Shown here piece by piece: positions 1 to 11,888 of a DNA stretch of 64,000 bases. Position 1 is the first letter of the stretch. Every line of letters starts with the position of its first letter. Source of the stretch: Siphlonurus alternatus (taxonomy: Eukaryota; Arthropoda; Insecta; Ephemeroptera; Siphlonuridae). The position numbers and the translations under genes were made by a program. The stretch lies in the NCBI GenBank assembly GCA_949825025.1, contig OX463778.1, positions 53,694,364 to 53,758,363 on the forward strand. Reading direction: 5' to 3'. The notes beneath the pieces are model-generated. The model saw only the letters and a program-made list of their open reading frames with translations, searched no databases and was not told the origin of the DNA.

Positions 1-931
1 TCAATATTCCATTAGGAACAGGTATCAAATTTTTAAGTGGGACAAAAAAATGAAATAAATCAAGTGAAACAAGTCGTGTGAAATAAATCAATGTTTATAT
101 TTTTTGTTTGTTCAGATAAATAATATTGTTTGAGTATAATATATAACTGGAAAGGAAAACTTAATTGTACGTTTTTAATTTTATTTTTACTTTTGACAAC
201 AATAGATTTCAGTGAAATGTCGTACATGAAAACAGTAAACGAAAATTTAACATTAGTTGATTTACAGTTGACATTTAATGAACTCTAACGCTAACAAAAG
301 TTCAAGGCAAATTTATGTTTTTTCTTCCTAGAAATATTTATATTAAATTAAATTCTTTGACGTGTTGTAACATCCTCGATTTTGAATCATCTTCGTGTTC
401 ATTCAGCACAAATTATTTCTCCAATAAAACGCTTGTTTCTAATTCATAATTTTTAATCCCTGGGTGAACATACAAATAATAATTTTCCAGCGATTCCACA
501 ATTATTTGTAATATAACACTATCTGATGAAAAACATATCAGATGAATCAATTGCATGATAATTCTAGGAAATTTGATGTGCTACCAAATAATATTACTGA
601 GTCTCTAACACAAGAATTCTTGATATATCCAAAAAGCTCATGGTAATACTTGAAAATGATTGGGCAGTTTTCTAGACAGAGAAGGGGATGGAAAATTCCT
701 GCACATTGTCCCCTAACTTCTCATGCAGTTGGCGACTGTCTAGCAGAAGGCCTCCATTTGTCTTGCAGTCCAAACTTTGCGTCTAGTCCCCCTCCAGTAC
801 TGGGCCTTGTTTATGAAGCTCCGCGGGTTGTCTACCCTCGCCCCTTCCTCTCGCTCGATTATCAACAACCAGACTAAAAGACTACACATACACAGACAGA
901 TCGCAAGGCAGCACAATTTCAGCTGACTTAC

Positions 932-962
932 CTCGATTTCGTGGCTCATAAAGTTTTAGTTT
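932..962 (-). CDS. Weak minus-strand exon candidate (31 nt)
   Basis: Strong donor GAG|GTAAGT; the acceptor (aaaggcccag) lacks a pyrimidine tract. In phase 0 it reads KLKLYEPRNR. Included because its phase fits the candidate at 1.5 kb. Confidence 0.15.
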
Positions 963-1477
963 CTGGGCCTTTGTTTCTTTAATTGTTTAATAAATTTAAA
1001 TAAATATTTCCATTGGGAGCTATTTTAAACATCACTATTTTCTTAACCCTTGGTGCTATTTTTTTTATTAAAATTAGTTTTGATAACGATGGTATTATTT
1101 TTAAATTAATACTATTATTTTTACATTTTGTTCGTGAGTTTAAAATAAAAAAATTGTATAAGGTACTAGAGAAAGAACTTACTTGATTTTATTTTAATAT
1201 ATTTTAATCTTCGCACATTCCAGTAAAATGTTTTAAGTTTGAACTAGTTTGAATTTGTCCTTAAAACAGTTACACATTGTCACCTTCGTTATAAACATCA
1301 AAGACAAATAAAATTTTTAATTAATTAAAAGGCTAATTTATATTTAATTATATTAAAAATATGCCACAAAATTAACCACCACTTTATATCATACAGGAGG
1401 CACATCCTGTTTCCTGATGGAGTTTAATTTGACTTTGATTTGACCTGTTTGCGATGTGGAGAAACTAACAAGATTAC

Positions 1478-1512
1478 TGGAGGCCCTCCGCCATTGTTTT
1501 CCGAGAGAGTTG
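1478..1512 (-). CDS. Weak minus-strand exon candidate
   Basis: After an excellent acceptor (cctttttgtctctcag) a phase-1 frame reads TLSENNGGGPP, with a mediocre donor CCA|GTAATC. Without that donor the frame continues VILLVSPHRKQ to a TAA near 1429, so it could also be a terminal exon. Confidence 0.22.
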
Positions 1513-1794
1513 CTGAGAGACAAAAAGGTCTTCCTAACCAACATCCATCTAATTTAAAATTACTGTGTCCTTAAGGTAATAAAACCTGACCTATATACGT
1601 TTTTATAAAGAAAATAATAACTGTCGTCAATTTAAAGAGGAAATTATGAACAATAATGTGGAATAAAATCAATATTACATTCCTTTTTTTACTAAATTCA
1701 ATATAAATATTGATTATAATTAAATTTAAACACAAAGCATATTCTAAAAATGCATAAAATGCAAAAGTAAATTTAATTTATAAACTCGATTTGA

Positions 1795-1905
1795 GAAGCG
1801 AGGTCCCCTGGAAGGATACTGCGCCGCGGTACCGCACAGCTCAAGTAGTTGCATAGTCTCCAGGCGCTCTCAAATCAATGAAGCGAGAATTAACAGTCTT
1901 ACATG
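1795..1905. other. GC-rich block, function unknown
   Basis: Contains CTGCGCCGCGGTACCGCACA and is open in more than one frame on both strands (minus: RLETMQLLELCGTAAQYPSR). Splice sites are not convincing. Exon or conserved non-coding element. Confidence 0.2.
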
Positions 1906-2165
1906 TTGAGAGAGTAGCAACTTCTCTTTATTTATCTACTTGATTTGCTTTGAAGATAGTAAAAAACACACACAAAATATCAACACTTTTAGAGAAAATG
2001 ATAAATTGCTCACTTAAATTCGTATCAGGAAATCGATTTCTCATTATTTAGTATATGTTAAGAAAAACATAAATTTCATCCCAGAAAAAAATAGTCTCCA
2101 TAAATTTACTGAGAGCTTCAATAAATTTTCTCATCGCAAATTTTAATGTTTATCTTTCACAGAAA

Positions 2166-2340
<175 letters not shown>

Positions 2341-2430
2341 AAAACATATTTCATGAGATAAAACTTTTTATAATAAATTTTTTTCAAGGTCAGCAATATA
2401 GTATTTGTTTTCCAATGTTTAGTCATATTA

Positions 2431-2571
2431 AGGGGCATTCACAAAGCCTTAAGGCCACATTTAAGGCTCAATAATTTAAGACCAGAAATTTTGGGTCTAA
2501 AAAACACGTCTAAAATCAAGCTTTAAATTATCAAGCCTTAAATGTGGCCTTAAGACTTTGTGAATGCCCCT
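2431..2571. mobile_element. 141-bp MITE with AGGGGCATTCACAAAG ends
   Basis: Left arm AGGGGCATTCACAAAGCCTT, right arm its complement ending TTTGTGAATGCCCCT; flanks TTA and TTA/TATTA suggest a short target duplication as in PIF/Harbinger or Tc1/mariner MITEs. Arms pair over about 45 bp with a short loop. Confidence 0.8.
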
Positions 2572-3060
2572 TATTAAAAAAATCAGCAGTTATTTAATAA
2601 AACAAAACAGCAAATATAATTGAAGAATTTCCTTGGCAAATAAAGATTGTTAAAACTGATTTTTTATAATGTACAAAACAAGTCTGTTTATTTGTTTATT
2701 GAATCTAATACAGTAGATAGTGCAGTATTTCCATAAGTTTGGATACATGATGTAGTACATCTCCATCCTTTAAAATAAAACAATTTTCACAGACATGATT
2801 TAAATAAACATATAATTAATTAGACCCACATATACATACACACACATTTATATTATATGTTACACATGAATTATTATGTTTATTTGTGTATTGAATATCG
2901 TATTAAATTATTCTCTTATTGTCGAATTATTCAATATATATCTTTATTATAATATATATTTATATCTATTTTCCTATTTTTAATATATATTTTTAACAAC
3001 AGAAATTCCTCTTCCTATTTTAAGACATTACTTTTTCACATAGAAAGTAAAATGGTTTTA

Positions 3061-3250
3061 TTATGGACGTCACAGTCCCCTCGTGTGTCCTTTGTTTCTC
3101 CTGCTGAGTCACGCACGTGATACCCCGCGGGGACCCTCGCCGTGATGCGCCGGTCCGCCGGTAGCCTGGCCGCCGGCCGCCGCCATGCAAATCAATAAAT
3201 TGGCTCCTCTCGCACAGAGATGTGATGACACTACTGCAGAGAGCGCTGTG
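3061..3250. promoter_or_regulatory. GC- and CpG-rich island
   Basis: The most GC-rich block in the first 48 kb. Contains CACGTG, an ATGCAAAT octamer after GCCGCCGCC, and on the minus strand an ATG frame MAAAGGQATGGPAHHGEGPR running into GGG|GTATCA. It could be a promoter, a first exon on either strand, or a conserved enhancer. Confidence 0.3.
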
Positions 3251-3526
3251 TCTCTAACCATGAAGTTCAAATGTTAGTTTATTTTTAAAAATAATAAATA
3301 TAAATTTGAATTTATTATTAAATCAAAATATTGTAAGGAAATTTTCTAAAGTGACATTGAAATATTAAAAACAAGAAAAATTGTTGTTTTTACACTTTTA
3401 AAGTTGCTGTACGTTACAAAATTAAAATACATTCCGTTTTTAAATTAATAATCAAATGTATTGTATTATATTTATAGTAAAATTTCAATATCGAAATTTA
3501 ATACTTTTTCACTAATAGATGATATT

Positions 3527-3667
3527 GGGCGCGATTCACGAAGCAGTTAGCCAGGTTTCTAACCACGTTTAGCTTATCCACGTTTAACTAGGTGGTCTAA
3601 CACGTAAAACATCAGGTATAGTTAAACGTGGTTAGAAACCTGGCTAACTGCTTCGTTAATCGCGCCC
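3527..3667. mobile_element. MITE family 'GATTCACGAAG', copy 1
   Basis: 141-bp inverted repeat with ends GGGCGCGATTCACGAAGCAG and its near-complement, flanked by ATT on both sides. The arms continue TTAGCCAGGTTTCTAACCACG. Best-preserved of five copies in the window. Confidence 0.85.
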
Positions 3668-4720
3668 ATTGAATTACAGATTTCAATATTCTTAAGGCTT
3701 TCTTTCGAATATTGTACAATTAATTTAATTTAAAAAGTCGAATTATATTTGAGCAACATTAAACAAGTGACTGCGTTACCGCAAATGTCAAACAATATTG
3801 AAAAGTTCAATTCTTATTGGAATTGAAATACGATGAAAAAAGATCCGTGGAATTGAACAAACAACAAAATGTAAATTGACTTATTGTAATGAAATCTTGT
3901 TTCTTTATTGCTTTAAATCAAATATGTTTACTTTTATTTTCATAAAGCAAACTTTAAACATCATGATGAAATATCAAAAAAACAAAACAAAAGTACTGAA
4001 TTTATTTTTGACAGATAATCAATTATAACAATAGTAAAAATAAAACTGGAAATTACAAAAACGTTCATACACTTTATTTCTATAAGTATTAAAGTTATTA
4101 ATATCACAAACAGTAAATAAAACGTTACAAAAGTTAAAAGTTTCGACCATAAATCGGTTGAGAGAGAAAATTAAAGTCCTTCTTGGGGGGGGGGGGAGAT
4201 TCCTGGCCGTCTGAGGCATTCCTTACCCCCCATCTGATTAATGTCGACCATGCTGTGGCGAAACTCCCCCCGACACGTTCACACCCTTAACATTTCTATT
4301 ACACCCCTAAACAAGGATCTTTTTTACACCTTTTTTTATACTCCAAACATTGTTACTATTTTTTTTTATATTACATCCTAGGTTTTCATGAAGATAAAAA
4401 GTAAATATTCTGTCAAATAAGATGAGAAGTAACGAGACTTTATGAGCATTTGAACGTGCAATGAAATTTGACTGACACTTTTATGGAGATATTTGCATAA
4501 ATTACTGTTATTGATGCAATTCAAATTTGATGTGTAGAATATTAAATATAATGTAAAACCATAATACATTTACAGTTAAATTATATGAAAGTGGCAGAAT
4601 CAAAATCAGACAATTGCGATAAAGGTTATTTTAACGTTTCAAGATAAGAAAAATGGCTCTTACTGGAAAGTGCGTTGTCTGGTTTTTCATCTGGTATAAT
4701 AATTATTTCAAGCTTATGTT

Positions 4721-4856
4721 GATATTACACCATACAATTTTTCTAACTATTGCATACAATTTTTCCTTACAAGAAAACTTGAGCTCCATTTGTTTGTATG
4801 GAGATGAAATTTTCTTGCAAGGAAAAATTGTATGCAAAATTGTATGGTGTAATACC
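4721..4856. mobile_element. MITE family 'ACAATTTTTCTTGCAAGAAAA', copy 1
   Basis: Inverted repeat: GATATTACACCATACAATTT at the left, AAATTGTATGGTGTAATACC at the right, with CTCCATTTGTTTGTATGGAG at the centre. Forward and reverse short frames over it mirror each other and are artefacts. Confidence 0.82.
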
Positions 4857-5037
4857 GGCATTAGTGAGTAATTAGTAAATAGAAGTACCGTATTGTGGTT
4901 TATAAACATATATATATAAAAAAAAACATGAGTTACATATTTTATTTCAGATGTATTATCATTATTTTATGAAAACCGATGTCTCAGATAAAATGCTCTT
5001 TAATTGATTAATGTGGAGAACCGTTTCCTACTTTTAC

Positions 5038-5103
5038 CTCGTGAAGTCTGTGATGCTTCCACGTTAGTTGAATTCAGTGATGTTTGTAGAGCTCCGTAAA
5101 CAA
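5038..5103 (-). CDS. Candidate minus-strand exon 3 of an unidentified gene
   Basis: Acceptor cttatgatcttcag, donor GAG|GTAAAA, 66 nt; the single open frame is again phase 1 in and out and encodes VYGALQTSLNSTNVEASQTS. It would follow the 18.3-kb block directly in frame. Less GC-rich than the other two. Confidence 0.3.
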
Positions 5104-7770
5104 CTGAAGATCATAAGCAAACAAAGATCCCTTCTGGAGAACTTTGCAACCTCAAACCGAGCTGCAAATTTCTTCCTTTTGCATACAAACCAGATAACTA
5201 TTTCTGAGAAAATAGTTTACTATTTCCAAACTTAGTTGTATAAATACGCACATCTATCATTATATTTATAATTTATTTTTAAATAGAATTAAAATTCTAA
5301 GAATTACTTGAAAACATTTTTTTAATTCTTTTTTAAACGCAGTTTTCATTTAAATCTACATTTAGGAGTGTGTTCAGAATTTTAAGTTTACACAAATTGT
5401 ACCTCACAAAAAATTCATTTTGCTTTAAATGATTTTTTTTTTCATTTTGTAAAACGTGCCACTGCTAATCTCACTCTGTCACTCTCTGGGGACACTCTGT
5501 GGAATCATATCCCCACTCTGTGACACTCTCTTGGGAGTTGCTACTCAATTTTAGTTGTCACACTCAACCGCAGTCTACTTCTGTGAAATATATGACTCAA
5601 ACTTCCACAAACTTGCTTAGACATGGCACTTTATACAGGAGACTTGAAATTTGGCTAGGAATATTTCATTTCTATATTGCCTTTCAGTTTTCTGATATAA
5701 TCTTCAACGAACTGAATTCATACTTCAACAGTTTTTTGGTAAAAGAAATCCATCATCTTTTTTATTGTAAAGTATATCACATGGAGTAGTTCAGACTCAT
5801 AACCTAATTTAAGAAATGCTCTTAAAGAGGTACTTAACGAAATGACAGAACATTCATCATTCAAGTTTTTTTCAAACACAAAACACCTAAAGAATTTAAA
5901 GACGTGATGAAAAATTTAAACACAAAATACTCTCATTTAAATTTAGTTCGTTGTCATTAAATTTATAAAACTAAAATAATTAACCTTTTAATTAAGTTTA
6001 TGTAACGGTAAAATACATTTGCATTTATTACTGTAATATATGTGTGTTTTTTCCAAATTTAATGTACTGTACTGGATACATAATAAAGTGAATATCATGT
6101 AAATTTTCGAACTAATTACAACATTTTACAATATTCAAATCACTAAAATGTAAATCCCTTCGTTAATTAATCAATTAGCTTTATTAACAAATTAATGGAG
6201 TGGTGATATTACAAGTTTTTACAGTTTTGTGCGGCCTGGAACATGTTTTTACACTCACTCGATTGGTTGAGCGGGGTTAAAAGGAGCATTCGCACCAACT
6301 TCGATCCACTTCTAAAGACACTAAAGAACCACCGCACTCAAGATTATTGCGCAGTAGAACGATGCTTCATTAGTGTCAAGCAATAATTGCTTCTTATTGC
6401 TTCATTTCTCTCGCTTAAAGAGGCAATAACCGTCGCAATAAAAATAACCCACAAGGTGGAGAAATTTTTATTTCTTTATTTTCAAAGTCTTTAGGAATTT
6501 CCCACAAAGTAGATGGGGAATGAAGAGGTTCATAAAACTATGGCAAGTTATGTTAACTAAATTACAATTGATTTTAGCATTCATCACAGATTGGGTGTAT
6601 TGAAAATTTGACTCTGAAATTCACAAACGTGAAATTTATAAAAATTAACTAAAACTCCCAGTGGTTGATCCAATCAATCAATATCAGATATACTACAAAA
6701 AATAATAATGCTTTATACGGAATTTCATTTTCATAGATACAATCCACTATATAAAAAGGTTTTTGTTATTATACAATACAAAACATTTCATGGCGTATAG
6801 AAATATAAATTTACGCAGCAAAATTGTAAATGTATTGAAATTGAGATGAATTGAATACATTACTTTGAATAGTGTATTATTCAATCGATATATTTCACTA
6901 TTCAAATTTACATTAATTTTACAAAATTCTAATATTCCACATTGCACAGACACGTTCAAAGAAATAATGTAATCTGTAAGAAGTTCTACCTTTAATTTAT
7001 TTTCCCGTAGGAAAAATTAGATTCTTTGTAAAAACAATGAACTAAAATTAAATTGAATATCGAATTAATTTGAAATTTAGTTACCTGCCGGATGTTTTAC
7101 ATTATTTTGCAATCAGGTATATAAAAAAGTTTCAACAGATTTTAATTTTATAACACATCACAATAGAGCCAGCCATGTTAAAAAAAAATTCATCTCGTTA
7201 AAACTAAAACTTATTACGTACAATCAAAACATGTCGTTCATTCTGAATAATCCTTTATAAACAATGTTTTAAATTTATTACATTGGCGGAATTATTGTGA
7301 CGTACAGTCCACAGCAATGAAACTGTCCTCTCTTTGAATGACAAGCTGTGACCTCCAGAGAAAGTTTGGAGAACGTGGTGGTGATCAAAATTTGATAATG
7401 TACAGTCCTGCGTAAAATTATTATAATACTCAGACTTATCAGAGAGTAACTGTACTTTATCATTACATAAAAAGTTTGTCTAAATATGAATATATCAAAT
7501 TGTATTTAAATACTTGGAATATTTAATGTAATAAGTATTAATTTTCTAATGTGAGAGAATTTTGAAAAAAGCGAAAGTTATATAAAAAAAATGCAGCTTT
7601 CCAGTTCGTTTCTCGCCTGGATGTAGGCAACTGGTTTAGCACAAAAACAGAGCACGTTGCATACACGGCAAGGAGCATCGAGAAGTTTTGTACCCTGGCT
7701 TACGAGGCTACAAAACGTTTCATGCTCCTTGCCGCATCCCTGTTTTATTGTTTATACTACCCTGGTGCAT

Positions 7771-7898
7771 AAAGCCTACGTTACAATATACAATTTTAGA
7801 TACAATTTTTGCTTGCAAGAAAATTTACTCTCCATGTAAACAAATGGAGAGTAAATTATTTACTTGCAAGAAAAAATTGTACCGTGTAATACCGGCTT
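7771..7898. mobile_element. MITE family 'ACAATTTTTCTTGCAAGAAAA', copy 2
   Basis: Shares acaatttttgcttgcaag, the central CTCCATGTAAACAAATGGAG and the right end gtaataccggctt with copy 1. Probable ends AAGCC/GGCTT. Confidence 0.75.
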
Positions 7899-8101
7899 AA
7901 CCTGACCAATATTTGTTGTTACTGTTAAACAAGATTATGTGAATTACACATCTATTTTGAAATATTAAAATTGACAAGTGAGAAGTACTATTTTTACGTT
8001 TACAGCCCTAATTTTTAATCAAGTTGAGGCCATATTACAAGTTCTATTTTTGTCCCCCAACTCACTGCGGTGTTTATCTGTGGCGTCCAGATATTGTGAC
8101 T

Positions 8102-8362
8102 TTATTGCTGGATAGTTTGAAATCGAATGACCACGCCCTCCCGGCGCCTCTGCAGCTTTAACAACTCGCACGAAACTTTAACTACACTCAAATTAGTCGA
8201 ACTTGCAACCGGAAGTGACAGGATTTTTAGATCCTCGTATATGTTTACTCCCTGGAATTTTGTAGAGAAATTTCTGTTTAGTTTCTGAAGAAAACTGACC
8301 ACAATAAAATCAGAAACGTTCCAATTTCCGTCAATTTCCGGAGTGTTTTTAAATTTGGTCAA
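8102..8362 (-). CDS. Unplaced 86-codon open frame
   Basis: Starts MTKFKNTPEIDGNWNVSDFI and ends QRRREGVVIRFQTIQQ; fairly balanced composition for this AT-rich region. No domain recognised; it may be chance or an old transposon piece. Confidence 0.15.
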   Translation of the reverse strand: MTKFKNTPEIDGNWNVSDFIVVSFLQKLNRNFSTKFQGVNIYEDLKILSLPVASSTNLSVVKVSCELLKLQRRREGVVIRFQTIQQ

Positions 8363-9181
8363 AGTGTAGCTTGTAAGTTACAAACCAATGATCCGATTTG
8401 GAGCTCTGAAAGGGCGTTAACTTTGACTCCTTTGTGTCTTTTCTTTTATTTGAAAGTTTTCAATCAATTCGAAGGCAAATAAAAGAAAAAACGATATTTT
8501 GTGTTTCTTTCATTAACAATAAGATTTTTTAAATGGACAAAAGTGTATAGCGGTGAATTTACGATAAATTACTGTTTAATTTTATTTGAAATATTATATT
8601 AGTCCAGAAAAACTAATCTAAAAACAAAGAAGTGTAATATGAATGATAAAATGCTGAGCTAACAGAAACTGCATGGTGACCAATAAGTGAGCTCTTTTTT
8701 GCTGAGATGGCGATATTTGTGTTGTAGCGATCGATGCTTCCAGGGAAACCATCTCTTTTTAAACGGTCGCAATGTTATATTTCTTTTTATAACAATTCAT
8801 GTGTTATTAAGTTAAATATTAAGTTAACTGGACGCTTTCAACTTGCACAACTGCAACATAATAATTCTTAAATATAATAAAAACTTTGTTTTGAAATGTT
8901 TATTTGTATTTCCCTCATGTTTTTATCAGCATGCAGCTCTCAAAGGCAAAGAAAATTTTGCTGGCAAAAGAAATTTTATTATAGTCGCAAAACAATAAAA
9001 ATGTTCAGTATTTTATCTTGCTTTGAGATCCACGATAATAAATTGAACAATGCCATTTTACAAAAGTACAGTTGTAACCTTTGGAAATTTCCTTGACAAT
9101 AGATTGACGCATCTATTCAGGGAAATTTTCTGGTATTAAAACTGTACATAATCTATTATATTTAGAGGAAGTGAAACAATG

Positions 9182-9425
9182 TTAACCCAAGGCACTTTTT
9201 TGTAACACGTTATACCAAGGGGGGTCGAAAAAACTCGTTATTTAAATCACACGTTAAAAAAAGTTAAAGTTTTTCTCACTAATTTTTTTACAGAAATACA
9301 TTGCTGGGCAGTTAACTAAGGATTAAAATTTTTTTTCATAATTTTTGGAGCAATATTTTACACTTTTTTCCCACTTTAAAACATTCACGGGTTGTCCCCC
9401 CCCCCCTTGTTAATGCTAGAGTTAA
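9182..9425. mobile_element. Short TTAA-flanked MITE, copy 1
   Basis: TTAACCC at the left and ATGCTAGAGTTAA at the right, with a C run and gtaaaatattgctccaaaaa-type interior (read on the other strand). Matches the element at 46061 in inverted orientation. Ends agree with a piggyBac-type MITE. Confidence 0.7.
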
Positions 9426-9639
9426 TAGTACGTGAAATACGAACCTTCAAATTGGACACCACCACTACACGCCCACTGTTTGGCTACATATCCCACGTAC
9501 ACACTCCTACACACACTCGAAACTTTCACTCCGAGTGGGTCTCACATTTCCAAGTCCAATTGTTTGACCGAGTAACAACTTTATAATTTACATACAACAT
9601 TCATGTCTTCACATTACTATGTGTGTAACATGACTAAAG

Positions 9640-9745
9640 GTGGATTTACATGAGTCAATTTTCTAGATCGACGTGCGGTGAATATTGCGCACTTGCTGGG
9701 AATTCCTATGGTAGCCATCTTGATTGACGCTCGTTGAATTTACTG
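9640..9745. repeat. Dispersed repeat 'TTACATGAGTCA', copy 1
   Basis: GGATTTACATGAGTCAATTT ... AATATTGCGCACTTGCTGGG ... gccatcttgattga. Matches 49742-49840 over about 95 bp. No terminal structure recognised. Confidence 0.65.
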
Positions 9746-10448
9746 AACTAGCTCTCTTTAGCTGGCATCCCTCATGCACATAATAAATATGACACAAGAT
9801 GCAACTTTCAATTGATATTGGGAAGATTGTTTCGAAAATATTAACTTAATAGGTTTGCGACTACTTAAGTCGTTAAGCTGATGACTTGTTTTAAGTAATT
9901 TGGATTAGAAATACGACCCGAGGGACCAGCTGTTACATTTGTGGGGTGAACTACGAAATGCAGCCAAGCGTTGTAATGAATTATTGCTGTAGTAAAATCT
10001 GAAGATTTATAATACAAAAATAATCTTTCCTTTTTATTAAATTTTAAAAATTAAGTGCAGTTTAGTGTGAAATTAATTTTAACGCAGACTTTTAGAATTA
10101 CCGTCAACAAATTTAGTAATTTGTATAATTTCTGAGTAGTCCAAATAACGCGGTAAATTTAAAAGAATGAAACTTTTGGTGACCCTTGCTTCTAATGGTT
10201 TTAATGTGTTTGCCGGCATAGCAACCAAACATTTTAAAGTACGGTAAAAAAATATAATAGATTTTGCTATGAATGCATTTTAATCTTATTATTTAAGATA
10301 AAAGTTAGCTAATAAATTAAAATATAATGTTATTTTGTAAAATTATAAATTTGTTGTTCATCTGCAGCCAATGTTGGTGGGAGACTATTTTTTTATACTC
10401 ATGTTTCACATTTCACAGATGAATTCCATAAATTTATTTTACCTGGGA

Positions 10449-10526
10449 GAGATGGCAACAATGTCAACTCAACAATCTTTCAACATTGTCATGTCATAGT
10501 CATTGACAGAAAATACATTGTTGCCA
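10449..10526. repeat. Short inverted repeat GATGGCAACAATGT
   Basis: gatggcaacaatgt at 10449 and acattgttgccat at 10513 pair, with further CAACATTG copies between. Confidence 0.6.
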
Positions 10527-11888
10527 TTTCTATTTTCGTACTCTGTGCGAAGGCATTTGTCGAACAATACAACATGATATAAAAAGCAAAAATGACAACA
10601 TTTTCATTTCAAACATTGCCCTGTAACATTTCCCGCACAATAATGTCCATTTTAAATTTGTAAACATAAACACATCCAGCGCAGTTCAATAAACGCGACG
10701 ATTTGTTTGCTGTTTTAATCTGGCAAATATTTAGATTGGAGTCTACGGTCAATAAATTACCGCTGGAATTTCACGGACCGTGGGACTTTGCAATTACATT
10801 CTTCAAATTGCCATTTGTTCAGCAGGCCAATGTTGTGTTTTATAACGTTAAACTCGCAAACAAAATTACAAAAAGTACAAATTTAAGTTATTCCCACGAG
10901 GAAAATAAAGCGGTGCTGTTTTTATAACTTCACAATTTGGAAGCTCATTTTGTTAATATTGTCACATTAGAAATAAATCAACCCTTATAACCATAGTATT
11001 TAAGGTTCAAAGTCCTATACATTATTCTAAAAAGGTGGCGTATTTTATATATTGAATCTCTATTGATCGTGAAATTACTTGACTCTTTTTAACACTTGCA
11101 ACTTAATGCAAAATTGTAGAAAATACACCGATAAATAAATAAGCAAAAAGAAAATGGCAAAGAAAAAAGAAACAAACGAAATTCCTTGGTTTCTGAATTA
11201 TGTGAGAGCTGACTGAAATTTTGTTGTTTTAATTTGTTTTCCAATACAATATCGAGAGCTGATCTTAACTTGAATTGCAATCTGAAACTGAACATGATCA
11301 ACATATAAACTTTGTTAAGCTGCCGTTCATGTTTGCCAAATCTTCATCTTTATAATTTAAATTGCTCCTTGCAACACCTTGTTTTCAATCAATAGTTTAC
11401 CATCAAATCCCTCAGTATCGCACGTTGTTTATGTCGAAGAATATGGAGGTAAATATTCTCCATTATATGTAAGGTAAAATAATTAATAACGCCACCTTCA
11501 CAACAATAATCAGCACTCACATCTTCCATTACAAACTGAAGTTAAGCCCCAATAGATTACACTGAAATTATCATGATATGCAGATTGACGTAGCAGAATA
11601 ATAAACGTTGTTAAGATTTTAACAATGGATCAGCTGTTAATTATGTATTTATTTTAGAAAATATCAAGCCAGAAATTCAGTAAATGAAACACGAGTGTAT
11701 AAATTTAATTTAAAATGTACTTAACTATTAATTGTATTTGATATAATTATAATGAAGTCAAAAAATATCAAATTTTCAAATAAAAATGCTATTACCCATA
11801 TCTACACATTTATTTAAAATTATATATATTAATTACTATACTTTTATCTGTTAATGGATTGAATGGTTTTGACAAAATATCTGATATT

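Larger units (their letters stand above)
5104..9181. other. Non-coding AT-rich stretch
   Basis: Apart from the MITE at 7.8 kb and one unplaced frame at 8.1-8.4 kb, I see only short chance frames. A cluster of CACTCTGT/GACACTC words lies at 5470-5530. Confidence 0.5.

Noticed and set aside
4653..4909. Opposed ORFs of about 70 codons at 4.7-4.9 kb
   Set aside because: They translate the two arms of a MITE hairpin.
8896..9096. Signal-peptide-like start MFICISLMFLSACSSQ as first exon of the adhesion gene
   Set aside because: No splice donor in the required phase follows; the frame is AT-rich and 39 kb away.
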